A stretch of 64,000 nucleotides of DNA from the NCBI RefSeq assembly GCF_048007105.1, contig NZ_CP180352.1:620001-684000 (forward strand), given 5' to 3'. The position numbers were made by a program, and so were the translations under genes. Under the pieces are notes generated by a model. The model saw nothing but the letters and a program-made list of their open reading frames with translations. It searched no databases and was not told the origin of the DNA. Of the stretch, positions 10,606 to 18,964 are shown piece after piece. Position 1 is the first letter of the stretch. Every line of letters starts with the position of its first letter. The DNA comes from Minwuia sp048007105. Lineage in GTDB: Bacteria; Pseudomonadota; Alphaproteobacteria; Minwuiales; Minwuiaceae.

Positions 10606-10694
10606 GAAGCCCCCGGGCCTGACCCGGGGGCCTCGGGGTTCAACCGCCGCGGCGTTGCCGTCCCAGGTCCCCGGGTCAGGCCCGGGGACGGCAG
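10606..10694. repeat. Repeat family A, copy 1 (two palindromes joined by a spacer)
   Basis: The unit consists of a CCCCCGGG/CCCGGGGG hairpin, a spacer holding GGTTCAACCGCC, and a GGTCCCCGGGT/GCCCGGGGAC hairpin. Related units are at 17193-17282 and 43171-43269, with a half unit at 17467-17490. This copy lies between the convergent heparinase and enoyl-CoA hydratase genes. A smaller CCCGGC/GCCGGG palindrome precedes it at about 10525-10545. Confidence 0.8.
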
Positions 10695-10703
10695 GAGGAG
10701 AAG

Positions 10704-11543
10704 CTATGTCCCGCTGAACGCCGGCGCGCGTTTCTCGACGAAGTGGGCGACGCCCTCCCTGAAGTCGTCTGATTCGAAGCTGCCGGGCATCTCCGAATTC
10801 GCGGTCAGGATGGCGCTTTCCAGGTTCTGGTGCAGGGCGGTGTAGACCTGCGCCTTCATCACCCGCATCGATCGGGGCGAGACCATGGTCGCCAATTCCT
10901 CGGCATAGGCGCGGCATTCGTCCATGAACTTTTCAGTTTCAATGATGCGGCCGACCAGACCCATTTCCTTCGCCTCGTCCGCGCGGACCTTGCGGGCCGA
11001 CATCAGCAGGTCCAGCGCATTGGCGTGGCCCACCAGCGCCGGAAGCATCCAGGAAATGCCATGCTCGGCGATCAGGCCGCGGCGCGAGAAGGCGGTGGTG
11101 AAGACCGCCGAATCCGATGCAAAGCGCATGTCGCAATAGAGCGCCATGACCATGCCGAGGCCTGCGCAGGGGCCGTTGATCGCGCCAAGGATCGGCTTCG
11201 GCACGGTCGGGAAATAGGTGTAGCGCATGCCGTAGTCGCGGCTGAGCTGCAGCCCGCCGGGAATGGAATTGTTCACCGGCATGACGGTCTGGATCCGGCT
11301 CTTCGCCTTCTCCGCCTCGTCCTGCAGGCCCCCGAGCAGGTTCATGTCCGCCCCGGCGCAGAAGCCGCGTCCCGCGCCGGTCAGGATGATGGCGCGCACG
11401 CTGTCATCCTTCGTCGCCTCGGTCATGGCCTCGTGGACCTCGCGCTCCATGACCCGCGTCCAGGCGTTGAGCTGCTCCGGCCGGTTCAGGCTGATGGTCA
11501 GTACCGGGCCGTCCTTTTCGTAGAGAATTTCCGAGAAACCCAT
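10704..11543 (-). CDS. Enoyl-CoA hydratase/isomerase family protein
   Basis: A 279-residue crotonase-fold protein that most likely hydrates or isomerises an enoyl-CoA. It shows ISLNRPEQLNAW near the N-terminus, the oxyanion-hole loop GAGRGFCAGADMNLLGG (about 65-80) and INGPCAGLGMVMALYCDMRF (about 120-140). The start at 11543 (MGFSEIL) has a strong AGGGGAGGA site 7 bases upstream; the frame stays open further upstream but no family sequence lies there. It is transcribed divergently from the epoxide hydrolase with only 49 bases between starts. The exact substrate is not predictable within this broad family. Confidence 0.9.
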   Translation of the reverse strand: MGFSEILYEKDGPVLTISLNRPEQLNAWTRVMEREVHEAMTEATKDDSVRAIILTGAGRGFCAGADMNLLGGLQDEAEKAKSRIQTVMPVNNSIPGGLQLSRDYGMRYTYFPTVPKPILGAINGPCAGLGMVMALYCDMRFASDSAVFTTAFSRRGLIAEHGISWMLPALVGHANALDLLMSARKVRADEAKEMGLVGRIIETEKFMDECRAYAEELATMVSPRSMRVMKAQVYTALHQNLESAILTANSEMPGSFESDDFREGVAHFVEKRAPAFSGT

Positions 11544-11592
11544 ATCATCCTCCCCTGATGGTTGCGTCGATGATGGCCCAGGGGGGAGGGCG

Positions 11593-12741
11593 ATGAAAGC
11601 GTTCGAAATCCATGTCAGCGACGACGAAATCGCAGACCTGAAGGCCCGGCTGGCCGCCACGCGCTGGCCGCGTGAGGAGCCGGCCGCCGACCGCTGGGCC
11701 TATGGCGCCGACATGGCCTATGTGAAGGAACTCTGCGCGTACTGGGAGACGGCGTTCGACTGGCGCGCCGTGGAACGGCAGATCAACCGCTTCGACAACT
11801 TCACCACCGAGATCGAGGGCGTCGATATCCACTTCATGGTGGAGAAGGGCTCGGGCGCAAATCCGGTCCCGTTGCTGCTGACCCATGGCTGGCCCGGATC
11901 GGTCGTCGAGTTCCTGGAGATCATCGAGAAGCTGGCCCATCCCGGCCGCTTCGGCGGCGATCCGGAAGAGGGCTTCACCGTGATCGCGCCGAGCCTGCCG
12001 GGCTACGGCTTTTCCGGCGCACCGAAGCAGCCGATCGACTGCCGCGACGTCGCCCGCATGTGGCGGACGCTGATGGTCGACGTGCTGGGCCACGAACGCT
12101 TCATCGCCCAGGGCGGCGACTGGGGCTCGCTGGTCACGTCATGGCTGGCGGCCGATCACGGCGATGTCTGCATCGGCGCGCATCACAACATGTGGATCAT
12201 GCGGCCGGCGAATGTCAGCGGCGAACGGGCGCCGGACGCGGAGGAACTGGCCTGGATCGAGAGCCGCAAGGCAGCCATGGCCACCGAAACCGCCTATCAG
12301 GCGATCCAGGGCACCAAGCCGCAGACCCTGGCCTACGGCCTCACCGATTCGCCCGCGGGCCTTGCCGGCTGGATCGCCGAGAAGTTCCGCACCTGGGGCG
12401 ACACCCATGGCGATATCGAGAGCCGATTCCCGAAGGACCGGCTGCTGGCCAACATCGCGCTCTACTGGTTCACTGGCACGATCAACAGCTCGACCTGGAT
12501 GTACTGCTCGATCCCGCTGGGCAGGAATTTCGGCCCCGACGAGGGCCAGCGAATCGAGACGCCGGTCGGCGTGGCCCGGTTTCCGGGCGACATCTTCGCC
12601 GTGCCGCCGCGGCAATGGGTCGAGCGCATGGCCAATGTCGTGCACTGGACGGACATGCCGAAGGGCGGGCACTTCGCGGCGATGGAGGAGCCGGACCTGC
12701 TGGCCGACGACATCCGCGACTTCGCCCGTCTGGTGCTCTGA
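11593..12741 (+). CDS. Epoxide hydrolase family protein (EHN domain, alpha/beta hydrolase)
   Basis: A 382-residue protein resembling microsomal and juvenile-hormone-type epoxide hydrolases, which open epoxides to diols through an ester intermediate. The N-terminal EHN region (about 3-105, FEIHVSDDEIADLKARL) precedes an alpha/beta hydrolase core with HGWPGS (about 98), the nucleophile elbow GGDWGSL (Asp near 177) and the catalytic-His segment KGGHFAAMEEP near residue 355. The start has a GGGGGGAGGG site. Its divergent neighbour is an enoyl-CoA hydratase; a joint role in degrading an unsaturated or terpenoid compound is possible but inferred. Confidence 0.88.
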   Translation: MKAFEIHVSDDEIADLKARLAATRWPREEPAADRWAYGADMAYVKELCAYWETAFDWRAVERQINRFDNFTTEIEGVDIHFMVEKGSGANPVPLLLTHGWPGSVVEFLEIIEKLAHPGRFGGDPEEGFTVIAPSLPGYGFSGAPKQPIDCRDVARMWRTLMVDVLGHERFIAQGGDWGSLVTSWLAADHGDVCIGAHHNMWIMRPANVSGERAPDAEELAWIESRKAAMATETAYQAIQGTKPQTLAYGLTDSPAGLAGWIAEKFRTWGDTHGDIESRFPKDRLLANIALYWFTGTINSSTWMYCSIPLGRNFGPDEGQRIETPVGVARFPGDIFAVPPRQWVERMANVVHWTDMPKGGHFAAMEEPDLLADDIRDFARLVL

Positions 12742-12753
12742 GGCACGGCTTCG

Positions 12754-12773
12754 GCGGTTCAGATGCGGTTCAG
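12754..12773. promoter_or_regulatory. Tandem GCGGTTCAG boxes, 11 bp apart, upstream of the ynbE/ydbL pair
   Basis: Two exact GCGGTTCAG copies start at 12754 and 12765, one helical turn apart. This is the layout of direct-repeat sites bound by OmpR/PhoB-type response regulators. The pair lies 85-104 bases before the ATG at 12858. The cognate regulator is not in the window, so the role is inferred from spacing only. Confidence 0.4.
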
Positions 12774-12857
12774 TAACGCAACGCATTCTGGCGGCGAGCA
12801 GGAAGCCCCATATAGGCGTAGACCCGGGCGGCCGCCGCCCCAGACGGATGGATCGAG

Positions 12858-13073
12858 ATGAACGAGCTGGCAGAAACAAGAACAACAACAAGGGCACTCG
12901 GCCTGGCCGTGGCGCTGGCAGCCGCCCTGTCGGCCTGCACACCGACGGTCGCGGTGCAGGCGCCGCAGGAACCGATTACCGTCAACCTGAACATCAAGCT
13001 TGACGCCGATGTGCGCGTGCGGCTTGAAGAAAAGGCGAAGACGGACGTGGCGAAGAATCCGGGGATTTTCTGA
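12858..13073 (+). CDS. ynbE: YnbE-like small lipoprotein
   Basis: A 71-residue protein with a lipoprotein signal ending in the lipobox LSAC (Cys near 27), followed by a conserved tail PITVNLNIKLDADVRVRLEEKAK typical in sense of the YnbE family (seen here from about residue 38 to 60). YnbE forms an outer-membrane lipoprotein partner of the AsmA-like protein YdbH in enterobacterial lipid transport. Its TGA overlaps the ATG of the ydbL-like gene, so the two are co-translated. A ydbH homologue is not present nearby. Confidence 0.82.
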   Translation: MNELAETRTTTRALGLAVALAAALSACTPTVAVQAPQEPITVNLNIKLDADVRVRLEEKAKTDVAKNPGIF

Positions 13074-13387
13074 TGTTCCGCACGATCATTCTTGCCCTGG
13101 CCCTGGTGCTGGGGCTGGCCGGCGCTGCCTCGGCGCAGTCGCTCGATGCGCTGCGCGCCAACGGCTCGGTCGGGGAGCGCTATGACGGCCTCGCCGTCGC
13201 GCGGGATCCCGCCGCCGCCGGCTTCGTCGACCAGGTCAACCAGCAGCGGCTGGACATCTACCGCCAGCGCGCGAAGGAACAGGGCGTCGGCGTGGAACAG
13301 GTCGGCCAGGTCTATGCCGAACAGATCCGCGGAACCTCGCCGCAGGGCACATGGTTTCTGGACAGGAACGGCCGCTGGCGGCAATAA
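13073..13387 (+). CDS. ydbL: YdbL family periplasmic protein (DUF1318)
   Basis: A 104-residue protein with a Sec signal (ILALALVLGLAGAASAQ, cleavage near residue 22) and a short DUF1318 domain: VGERYDGLAVARD, VNQQRLDIYRQRAKEQGV and a C-terminal GTWFLDRNGRW. In E. coli YdbL works with YnbE and YdbH in phospholipid movement between membranes, probably as a chaperone-like factor. It overlaps the ynbE stop by one base. Length and order match the ynbE-ydbL pair of many proteobacteria, but ydbH is not adjacent. Confidence 0.85.
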   Translation: MFRTIILALALVLGLAGAASAQSLDALRANGSVGERYDGLAVARDPAAAGFVDQVNQQRLDIYRQRAKEQGVGVEQVGQVYAEQIRGTSPQGTWFLDRNGRWRQ

Positions 13388-13414
13388 GACTCTCCTTCGT
13401 TCCGGGAGGGGATC

Positions 13415-14179
13415 ATGTTCGGACAGCTGAGACTCGATAACCGCATCGCGCTCGTCACCGGCGGCAGCAAGGGGCTCGGCCGCGCCATGGCGCTGGGGCT
13501 GGCCTCCGCCGGCGCGACCGTCTTCGTCGCCGCGCGCACGGAAGAGCCGCTGCAGGAACTCGTCACCGAGATCGAGGCCAAGGGCGGCAAGGCCGACTAC
13601 CGCCTGCTGGACGTCACCGACGAGGCCGCCTGCATCGAGGTCGTGAATTCGGTGATCAGGGACCGCCGGCGTCTGGACATTCTGGTCAACAATGCCGGCG
13701 CCATCCACCGCGCGCCGCTGCTCGAGAGCAACACCGACGACTACCGCCATGTGGTCGAGACCAACCTGATCTCGCTCTACGTGCTGGCCCGAGAGGCCGC
13801 GCGGCACATGTCCGAGCGCGGCTACGGCCGGATCATCAATATCGGCTCGGTGATGAGCACCATCGCCCGGCCCAACATCTCCTCCTATGCGGCGACCAAG
13901 CATGCGGTCGCCGGCCTGACCAAGTCGCTGGCCGTGGAACTCGCGCCGATGGGCATCAACGTCAACGGCATCGGTCCGGGCTACTTCGGGACCGAGTTCA
14001 ACGCGCCGCTGATGGCCGACGCGGAATTCACCGCCATGGTCGAGAGCCGGACGCCGGTCGGCCGCTGGGCGCGGCCCGAGGAAATCGCCGGCGCGGCCAT
14101 CTTTCTGGCCTCCGAGGCGGCGTCCTACGTGACCGGGCACATGCTCTATGTCGACGGCGGAATGACCGTCAAGCTGTAA
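13415..14179 (+). CDS. SDR family NAD(P)-dependent oxidoreductase
   Basis: A classical 254-residue short-chain dehydrogenase. It has the cofactor motif TGGSKGLG (about 16-23), NNAGAIH (about 93), the catalytic Ser on strand 5 (NIGSVMS), the YAATK active site (about 160) and a C-terminal YVTGHMLYVDGG. Its overall wording resembles gluconate 5-dehydrogenase and related sugar-acid SDRs, but substrate cannot be fixed. A GGGAGGGG site precedes the ATG. It starts 27 bases after ydbL on the same strand and may share its transcript. Confidence 0.9.
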   Translation: MFGQLRLDNRIALVTGGSKGLGRAMALGLASAGATVFVAARTEEPLQELVTEIEAKGGKADYRLLDVTDEAACIEVVNSVIRDRRRLDILVNNAGAIHRAPLLESNTDDYRHVVETNLISLYVLAREAARHMSERGYGRIINIGSVMSTIARPNISSYAATKHAVAGLTKSLAVELAPMGINVNGIGPGYFGTEFNAPLMADAEFTAMVESRTPVGRWARPEEIAGAAIFLASEAASYVTGHMLYVDGGMTVKL

Positions 14180-14450
14180 GCCCCTGCTACCTCTGACGAT
14201 TTTCGCACTGGATCAGCACAATCGTTCCGGTTGCCAACCGTTCGCAGTTTCTTAAGGCCTTCGCGCAAAAATCCCCGCCTCGCCCAACCGCAGGTTGACG
14301 GGATTCGGTCCGGCACGCTGCCGGCGCCGGAACCTGACGAAGCGGTGAAGGAGACGGCACCGGACGGCCACCTGAACGGCCGCCCGGAAACGGGGAAACA
14401 GTCGAAAGCCGGTTTCGGACCGGCGGCGCAGCGAACAGGACAGTAGCAGA
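14180..14450. other. 271-base intergenic leader before the chemoreceptor gene
   Basis: No credible gene is seen. It contains several GC hairpins, for example CCGGCACGCTGCCGG near 14311 and GACGGCCACCTGAACGGCCG near 14363. None matches a riboswitch class I can recognise. It probably holds the chemoreceptor promoter and a structured 5' leader. Confidence 0.4.
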
Positions 14451-17129
14451 ATGGGCAATGCGATCGGCCGCATCATCAAGCGCGGCGATGACCAGAAGCG
14501 TGACAAGGCAGCCAATGACGACGAGGCCGGCGGCAACAACAGCCGCGGCGGCGCTTTCGGATTTCTCCGGAGCGTCGGCGTCGGCCCGAAGCTCTATGTG
14601 GCGTTCGGCGCCATCGCTGCAGCAACCCTGGTGGCCGGCGGCATCGCCGTGCTGTCGTTCCGCGACGCGGGCAATGCCCTGACCCGGCTGACCGGCGAAT
14701 CGATACCGGTCGTGGTCGAATCCCTGCTGTCCTCGCAGTCTGGCGCGCTGATCGTCGCCAACGCCCCTCGTCTCGCCGTCGTGAAGACCGACGCCGAGCG
14801 CAAGGGCATCCGCAGCGCGATCGACGAGGAATTCGACCGGCTCAAGAAGCATGTGACACTCATTTCCGGACGCGGCGTCGAAGGCGCGGATGACGCTGCC
14901 GGCCTGACCGACGATCTGGCAGGCAAGATCGACATCCTGGACCGGCAGGTTCAGGTCCGGCTGAAAGCCTACGACGCCCGCAAGAACGCGATGGCGGATG
15001 CCTATTATGCCTATCTCGATCTGATCGACCTGCTGAACCCGGCCGTCGATGCCGCTCGCACCGAGATGATCAACGCCATCGAGAAGGCGACCGAGGCCAA
15101 CCGCGAAGGCGTGCGCGGCCTTATGGACAACGAGGTGCAGACCGTGTCTGCCAGCCTGAAGGTCCGGGCGCTGTCGGCGGAGCTCCGCCTGATCGCCGCC
15201 CAGACGCTGCAGGTTGACGAACTGGACGGCCTGCCGCCGCTGCGCGAACGCTTCGGCGCCGCCGCCGCGGAGCTGAAGAAGGCGCTGGCCTCGCTGCCCG
15301 AGGGCGGCCAGAATGACGAGCTTCGCCAGGCCGCCATGGCCATGGTCGAGATCGGCGGCCGCGAGGGCGGCGTGTTCGACGTCCGCAACAAGGAGCTCGA
15401 TTTCTCATTCGCCGTCCGGCAGGACACCCGCGAGAAGCGCGCGCAGCTCGATCAGGACATGAACGCCGTCTCCGGACAGTTGATCGCGACGACCGCCGAG
15501 ATCGTCGACGACGCGACTTTCGATCTGGAAGTCGGCGGCGACAACATCGCCTACAAGACCTCCGAAACGGTCTCCGATCTGGTGATCAACGACGTCAACC
15601 GCATCCGGGGGCTGCTGACAATGGTCGCGCAGGCCAACCTCTATGAAGGCCTGATGCTCAAGATTGCATCCGCCGACAGTGCCGCGAGCGTCGAGTATTC
15701 GCTGAAGGATGTGGAAGCCGCCGCAGAGGGCGTCATGGAAGGCGCCCGCGCGGCCCGCCTCGGCGAGGACAGCGAGATCGTGCAGGCCGCCGGCAAGCTG
15801 TTCGCCTACGGCAAGGGCGACACCGGTGTGCCCGCGCTGCGGATTGCCGAACTGTCGGCCGTCAACGAGGCCGAAACCGCCATGCTTCAGACGGCGACCA
15901 TCGCCAATTTCCTGACCGGTGCGATGGAGCAGATGGTGACCCGCGCGACCGCCGCCGGCGACGCCACCGCCGCCGACGTGCAGCAGACGCTGGATCTGAA
16001 CGTCATCGTGCTCAGCATCGTGGCCGGCGGTTCCCTGCTGATGGCGGTGCTGCTCGGCTGGCTGCTTGTCCGCAACGGCGTCGTGCGCCAGCTGAAGGCG
16101 CTGGAACAGGTCATGGGCCGGCTGACCGATGGCGACCTCGAGGCCCGGCTGCCGAAGTACCGCAACCGCGACGAGCTGGGCCGGATGGCCGACGCCGTCC
16201 GTGTCTTCCGCGCCAACGCCGTCGAGATGCGGCGCATGGAGCAGCAGCGGATCGAGGACGCCCGCCAGGCTGCGGAAGAGAAGCGCCTGGCCATGCACAA
16301 CATGGCCGACGGATTCGAATCCGGTGTCCTGGGCGTCGTCGAGAGCGTCGCCAGCGCCGCGCAGTCGATGCGTTCGACCGCCGGCGACATGTCGGGCCTG
16401 GCCGAATCGGCCAGCGTCGAGGCCGAGAACGTCTCCGAAGCCGCCAAGCGCGCCACCGAGAACGTCCAGGCCGTCTCGGCGACCGCCACCGAACTGGCGT
16501 CCGCCGTCCAGGAAGTCGGCCAGAAGGTCATCGAAGCCGCCACCGCCGCCGATCAGGCGGTGCAGGAGGCCGGCAAGACCGACGAGGCCATGACGTCGCT
16601 GTCCTCGGCCGCCGAGAAAATCGGCAGCGTGGTCGACCTGATCAGCGACATTGCCGCCCAGACCAACCTGCTGGCGCTCAACGCGACCATCGAGGCCGCG
16701 CGCGCCGGCGAGGCGGGCAAGGGCTTCGCGGTCGTCGCCACCGAGGTCAAGGAACTGGCCGACCAGACCACCGCGGCGACCGGCGAGATCCGCGCCCAGG
16801 TGGAAGGCATCCGCAGCGCCAGCAGCCATTCGGCCGAGGCGATCCAGATGATCCGCCAGCGCATCGAGCAGCTGCACACCACCAACGTCATGGTGGCCGC
16901 GGCGGTCGAGGAGCAGGTGGCCGCGATCAGTGACATCTCCGGCTCCAGCCGCGATGCCGCCGAAGCGGTCCTGGCGGTCTCGCAGCGGATCGTCGAGCTG
17001 TCGCAGGCGTCGAAACAGACCGGCGTCGCCTCGTCGGGCGTGCTGCAGGGCACGGATGTGCTGAACAGCTCGTCCACCGACCTGCGCCGTGTGGTCGACG
17101 ACTTCCTCGGCAAGGTCCGCGCAGCCTAG
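14451..17129 (+). CDS. Methyl-accepting chemotaxis protein with a large sensor region
   Basis: An 892-residue transmembrane receptor that would control CheA activity. After a cytoplasmic N-terminus of about 40 residues comes TM1 (LYVAFGAIAAATLVAGGIAV, about 47-66), a helical extracytoplasmic region of roughly 450 residues, TM2 (VIVLSIVAGGSLLMAVLLGW, about 517-537) and a HAMP domain (about 538-595). The methyl-accepting domain ends with the hairpin tip QTNLLALNATIEAARAGEAG (about 740-760), which contacts CheA/CheW. The ligand is unknown; no Cache, PAS or haem motif is apparent. No che genes lie in the window, so it is an orphan receptor. The start was chosen by the first ATG of the frame. Confidence 0.92.
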   Translation: MGNAIGRIIKRGDDQKRDKAANDDEAGGNNSRGGAFGFLRSVGVGPKLYVAFGAIAAATLVAGGIAVLSFRDAGNALTRLTGESIPVVVESLLSSQSGALIVANAPRLAVVKTDAERKGIRSAIDEEFDRLKKHVTLISGRGVEGADDAAGLTDDLAGKIDILDRQVQVRLKAYDARKNAMADAYYAYLDLIDLLNPAVDAARTEMINAIEKATEANREGVRGLMDNEVQTVSASLKVRALSAELRLIAAQTLQVDELDGLPPLRERFGAAAAELKKALASLPEGGQNDELRQAAMAMVEIGGREGGVFDVRNKELDFSFAVRQDTREKRAQLDQDMNAVSGQLIATTAEIVDDATFDLEVGGDNIAYKTSETVSDLVINDVNRIRGLLTMVAQANLYEGLMLKIASADSAASVEYSLKDVEAAAEGVMEGARAARLGEDSEIVQAAGKLFAYGKGDTGVPALRIAELSAVNEAETAMLQTATIANFLTGAMEQMVTRATAAGDATAADVQQTLDLNVIVLSIVAGGSLLMAVLLGWLLVRNGVVRQLKALEQVMGRLTDGDLEARLPKYRNRDELGRMADAVRVFRANAVEMRRMEQQRIEDARQAAEEKRLAMHNMADGFESGVLGVVESVASAAQSMRSTAGDMSGLAESASVEAENVSEAAKRATENVQAVSATATELASAVQEVGQKVIEAATAADQAVQEAGKTDEAMTSLSSAAEKIGSVVDLISDIAAQTNLLALNATIEAARAGEAGKGFAVVATEVKELADQTTAATGEIRAQVEGIRSASSHSAEAIQMIRQRIEQLHTTNVMVAAAVEEQVAAISDISGSSRDAAEAVLAVSQRIVELSQASKQTGVASSGVLQGTDVLNSSSTDLRRVVDDFLGKVRAA

Positions 17130-17192
17130 CGCATAACCCTTCCGCTCGAGCCTCCCCTGCCGAGGGGGAGGGTTGGGCAGCGTCCAACACCT

Positions 17193-17282
17193 GCAGCCCC
17201 CGGGCCTGACCCGGGGGCTGCAGGATTCAACCGCCTCGGCTGTGGCAAGGACAGGTCCCCGGGTCGAGCCCGGGGACGGCAA
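17193..17282. repeat. Repeat family A, copy 2
   Basis: Same layout as 10606-10694: CCCCCGGG/CCCGGGGG hairpin, then ATTCAACCGCC in the spacer, then a GTCCCCGGGT/GCCCGGGGAC hairpin and GGCAAG. The first palindrome is identical to copy 1; the loop of the second differs by one base. Confidence 0.8.
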
Positions 17283-17466
17283 GTTTGGGGCCGCCTTCGC
17301 GCAGGACGGATGGTCTGACCGGATCCCCGAGTCTCGCTGACGCTCGATCGGGGATGACACCCTGAGTGGTCACCCCCGCTGGCGCGCAGCGACACGCGGG
17401 GGTCCGGGGGGTGCTGTTCCGCAAGGTGGTTGGCTTGCCGCGAACGCCGCGGCGGTTCAGCCCTCA

Positions 17467-17490
17467 GGTCCCCGGATCTGGCCCGGGGAC
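17467..17490. repeat. Repeat family A, half unit downstream of gatB
   Basis: A GTCCCCGG/CCGGGGAC inverted repeat with a 7-base loop lies 22 bases after the gatB stop. It matches the right-hand palindrome of family A. Position suggests terminator use, but there is no T-tract on the gatB side. Confidence 0.6.
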
Positions 17491-17512
17491 GGCAGCGAAA
17501 ACGGGCCAGGCG

Positions 17513-18964
17513 TCAGCCCAGGATCTTCGCCTTCAGGATCTCGTTGACGGCCTGGGGATTGGCCTTGCCACCGGAGGCCTTCATCACCTGGCCGGTGAAC
17601 CAGCCGAGCAGCTTCTCCTTGCCGCCCTGGACCTGGGCCACCTTGTCCGGGTTCTCGGCGATCACCTGATCGACGACCGCCTCGATGGCGCCGGTATCGG
17701 TGACCTGTTTCAGGCCCTTCTCCTCGATGATGGCGTCCGGGTCCTGCCCGGTCTCGCACATGATCTCGAAGACCTCCTTGGCGATGCGGCCGGAGATGGT
17801 CTTGTCGGAGATGCGGTCGATCAGCTGACCCAGCTGCGCGGCCTTGATCGGGCTGTCCGTGATGTCATGGCCGGTCCTGTTGAGGAAGCCGAACAGGTCC
17901 GTCGTCACCCAGTTCGACGCCAGCTTTGCGTCACGGCCCTTCGCCACTGCCTCGTAATAGTCGGCCGACGGGCGCTCGGACGTCAGCGTCCGCGCGTCGT
18001 ATTCCGACAGGCCGTACTCCGACATGAACCGCACCTTCTTGGCGTCCGGCAATTCTGGCAGGGCCGCGCGGACACGCTCCACCCACTCCGGATCCAGTTC
18101 CAGCGGCAGCAGGTCGGGATCCGGGAAGTAGCGGTAGTCATGCGCCTCTTCCTTGGACCGCATGGACCGGGTGACGCCCTTGTTCGGATCGAACAGGCGG
18201 GTTTCCTGATCGATCGAGCCGCCGTCTTCCAGAATGTCGATCTGGCGCCGCGCCTCGTATTCGATGGCCTGGCGGATGAAGCGCATGGAGTTCACGTTCT
18301 TGATCTCGCAGCGCGTGCCGTATCCGTCGCCCGGCTTGCGAACGGAGACGTTCACGTCGGCGCGCAGCGAGCCCTCGGCCATGACGCCGTCGCATGTGCC
18401 GAGATAGACCACGATCTGGCGAATCTTCTCGACATAGGCCGAGGCCTCTTCCGGCGAGCGCATGTCGGGATCGGAGACGATTTCCATCAGCGCGACGCCG
18501 GAGCGGTTCAGGTCGACATAGGACATGGACGGATGCTGGTCGTGCACCGACTTGCCGGCGTCCTGTTCCAGATGCAGCCGCTCGATGCCCACGTCCTTGG
18601 TCTCGCCGTCGCCGAGCTCGATGGTGATCTTGCCGCGGCCGACGACCGGCTGCTTGAACTGACTGATCTGATAGCCCTGCGGCAGGTCCGGGTAGAAATA
18701 GTTCTTCCGGTCGAACACCGAATGCAGGTTGATCTCGGCGTTCAGCCCCATGCCGGTCCTCACCGCCTGCTCGACGCAGTGGGCGTTGATGGTCGGCAGC
18801 ATGCCCGGCAGGCCGGCATCGACGAAGCTGACCTGGCTGTTGGGCTCGGCGCCGAAGGCGGTCGGCGCGCCGGAGAACAGCTTGGCGTTCGAGGTCACCT
18901 GGGCGTGGATCTCCAGCCCGATGACGTATTCCCACTCGCCCGTGGCGCCCTGGATCGTGCTCAT
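17513..18964 (-). CDS. gatB: Aspartyl/glutamyl-tRNA(Asn/Gln) amidotransferase subunit B
   Basis: Subunit B of GatCAB, which converts misacylated Asp-tRNA(Asn) or Glu-tRNA(Gln) to the amide form; GatB binds the tRNA and carries the kinase/transamidation site. The 483 residues begin GATGEWEYVIGLEIHAQVTSNAKL, include the EIVSDPDMRSPEEA block and the C-terminal YqeY-like helical tail ending LKAKILG. I chose ATG 18964 because it overlaps the gatA stop as ATGA; an in-frame GTG at 18976 would add four residues. Gene order gatC-gatA-gatB and tight overlaps are typical of alphaproteobacteria, which lack one or both of AsnRS and GlnRS. Confidence 0.96.
   Translation of the reverse strand: MSTIQGATGEWEYVIGLEIHAQVTSNAKLFSGAPTAFGAEPNSQVSFVDAGLPGMLPTINAHCVEQAVRTGMGLNAEINLHSVFDRKNYFYPDLPQGYQISQFKQPVVGRGKITIELGDGETKDVGIERLHLEQDAGKSVHDQHPSMSYVDLNRSGVALMEIVSDPDMRSPEEASAYVEKIRQIVVYLGTCDGVMAEGSLRADVNVSVRKPGDGYGTRCEIKNVNSMRFIRQAIEYEARRQIDILEDGGSIDQETRLFDPNKGVTRSMRSKEEAHDYRYFPDPDLLPLELDPEWVERVRAALPELPDAKKVRFMSEYGLSEYDARTLTSERPSADYYEAVAKGRDAKLASNWVTTDLFGFLNRTGHDITDSPIKAAQLGQLIDRISDKTISGRIAKEVFEIMCETGQDPDAIIEEKGLKQVTDTGAIEAVVDQVIAENPDKVAQVQGGKEKLLGWFTGQVMKASGGKANPQAVNEILKAKILG

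Larger units (their letters stand above)
17130..17512. other. 383-base gene-free gap between convergent genes, filled with palindromic repeats
   Basis: The gap separates the chemoreceptor stop from the gatB stop. It contains a family C-like hairpin at about 17151-17175, a full family A unit, a short segment starting GTCACCCCCGC near 17370 that recalls family B, and a half family A unit next to gatB. No open frame in it looks like a protein. The hairpins may terminate both converging transcripts. Confidence 0.7.

Noticed and set aside
14180..14450. Riboswitch before the chemoreceptor
   Set aside because: No cobalamin, c-di-GMP, SAM or other motif I know is present; only generic GC hairpins.
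15405..17360. 651-residue open frame antisense to the chemoreceptor
   Set aside because: The chemoreceptor carries HAMP and the conserved hairpin tip; the antisense frame is an effect of codon bias.
17130..17512. CRISPR-like array of repeated GC palindromes
   Set aside because: Units differ in length and spacing and lack unique spacers of constant size; no cas genes nearby.
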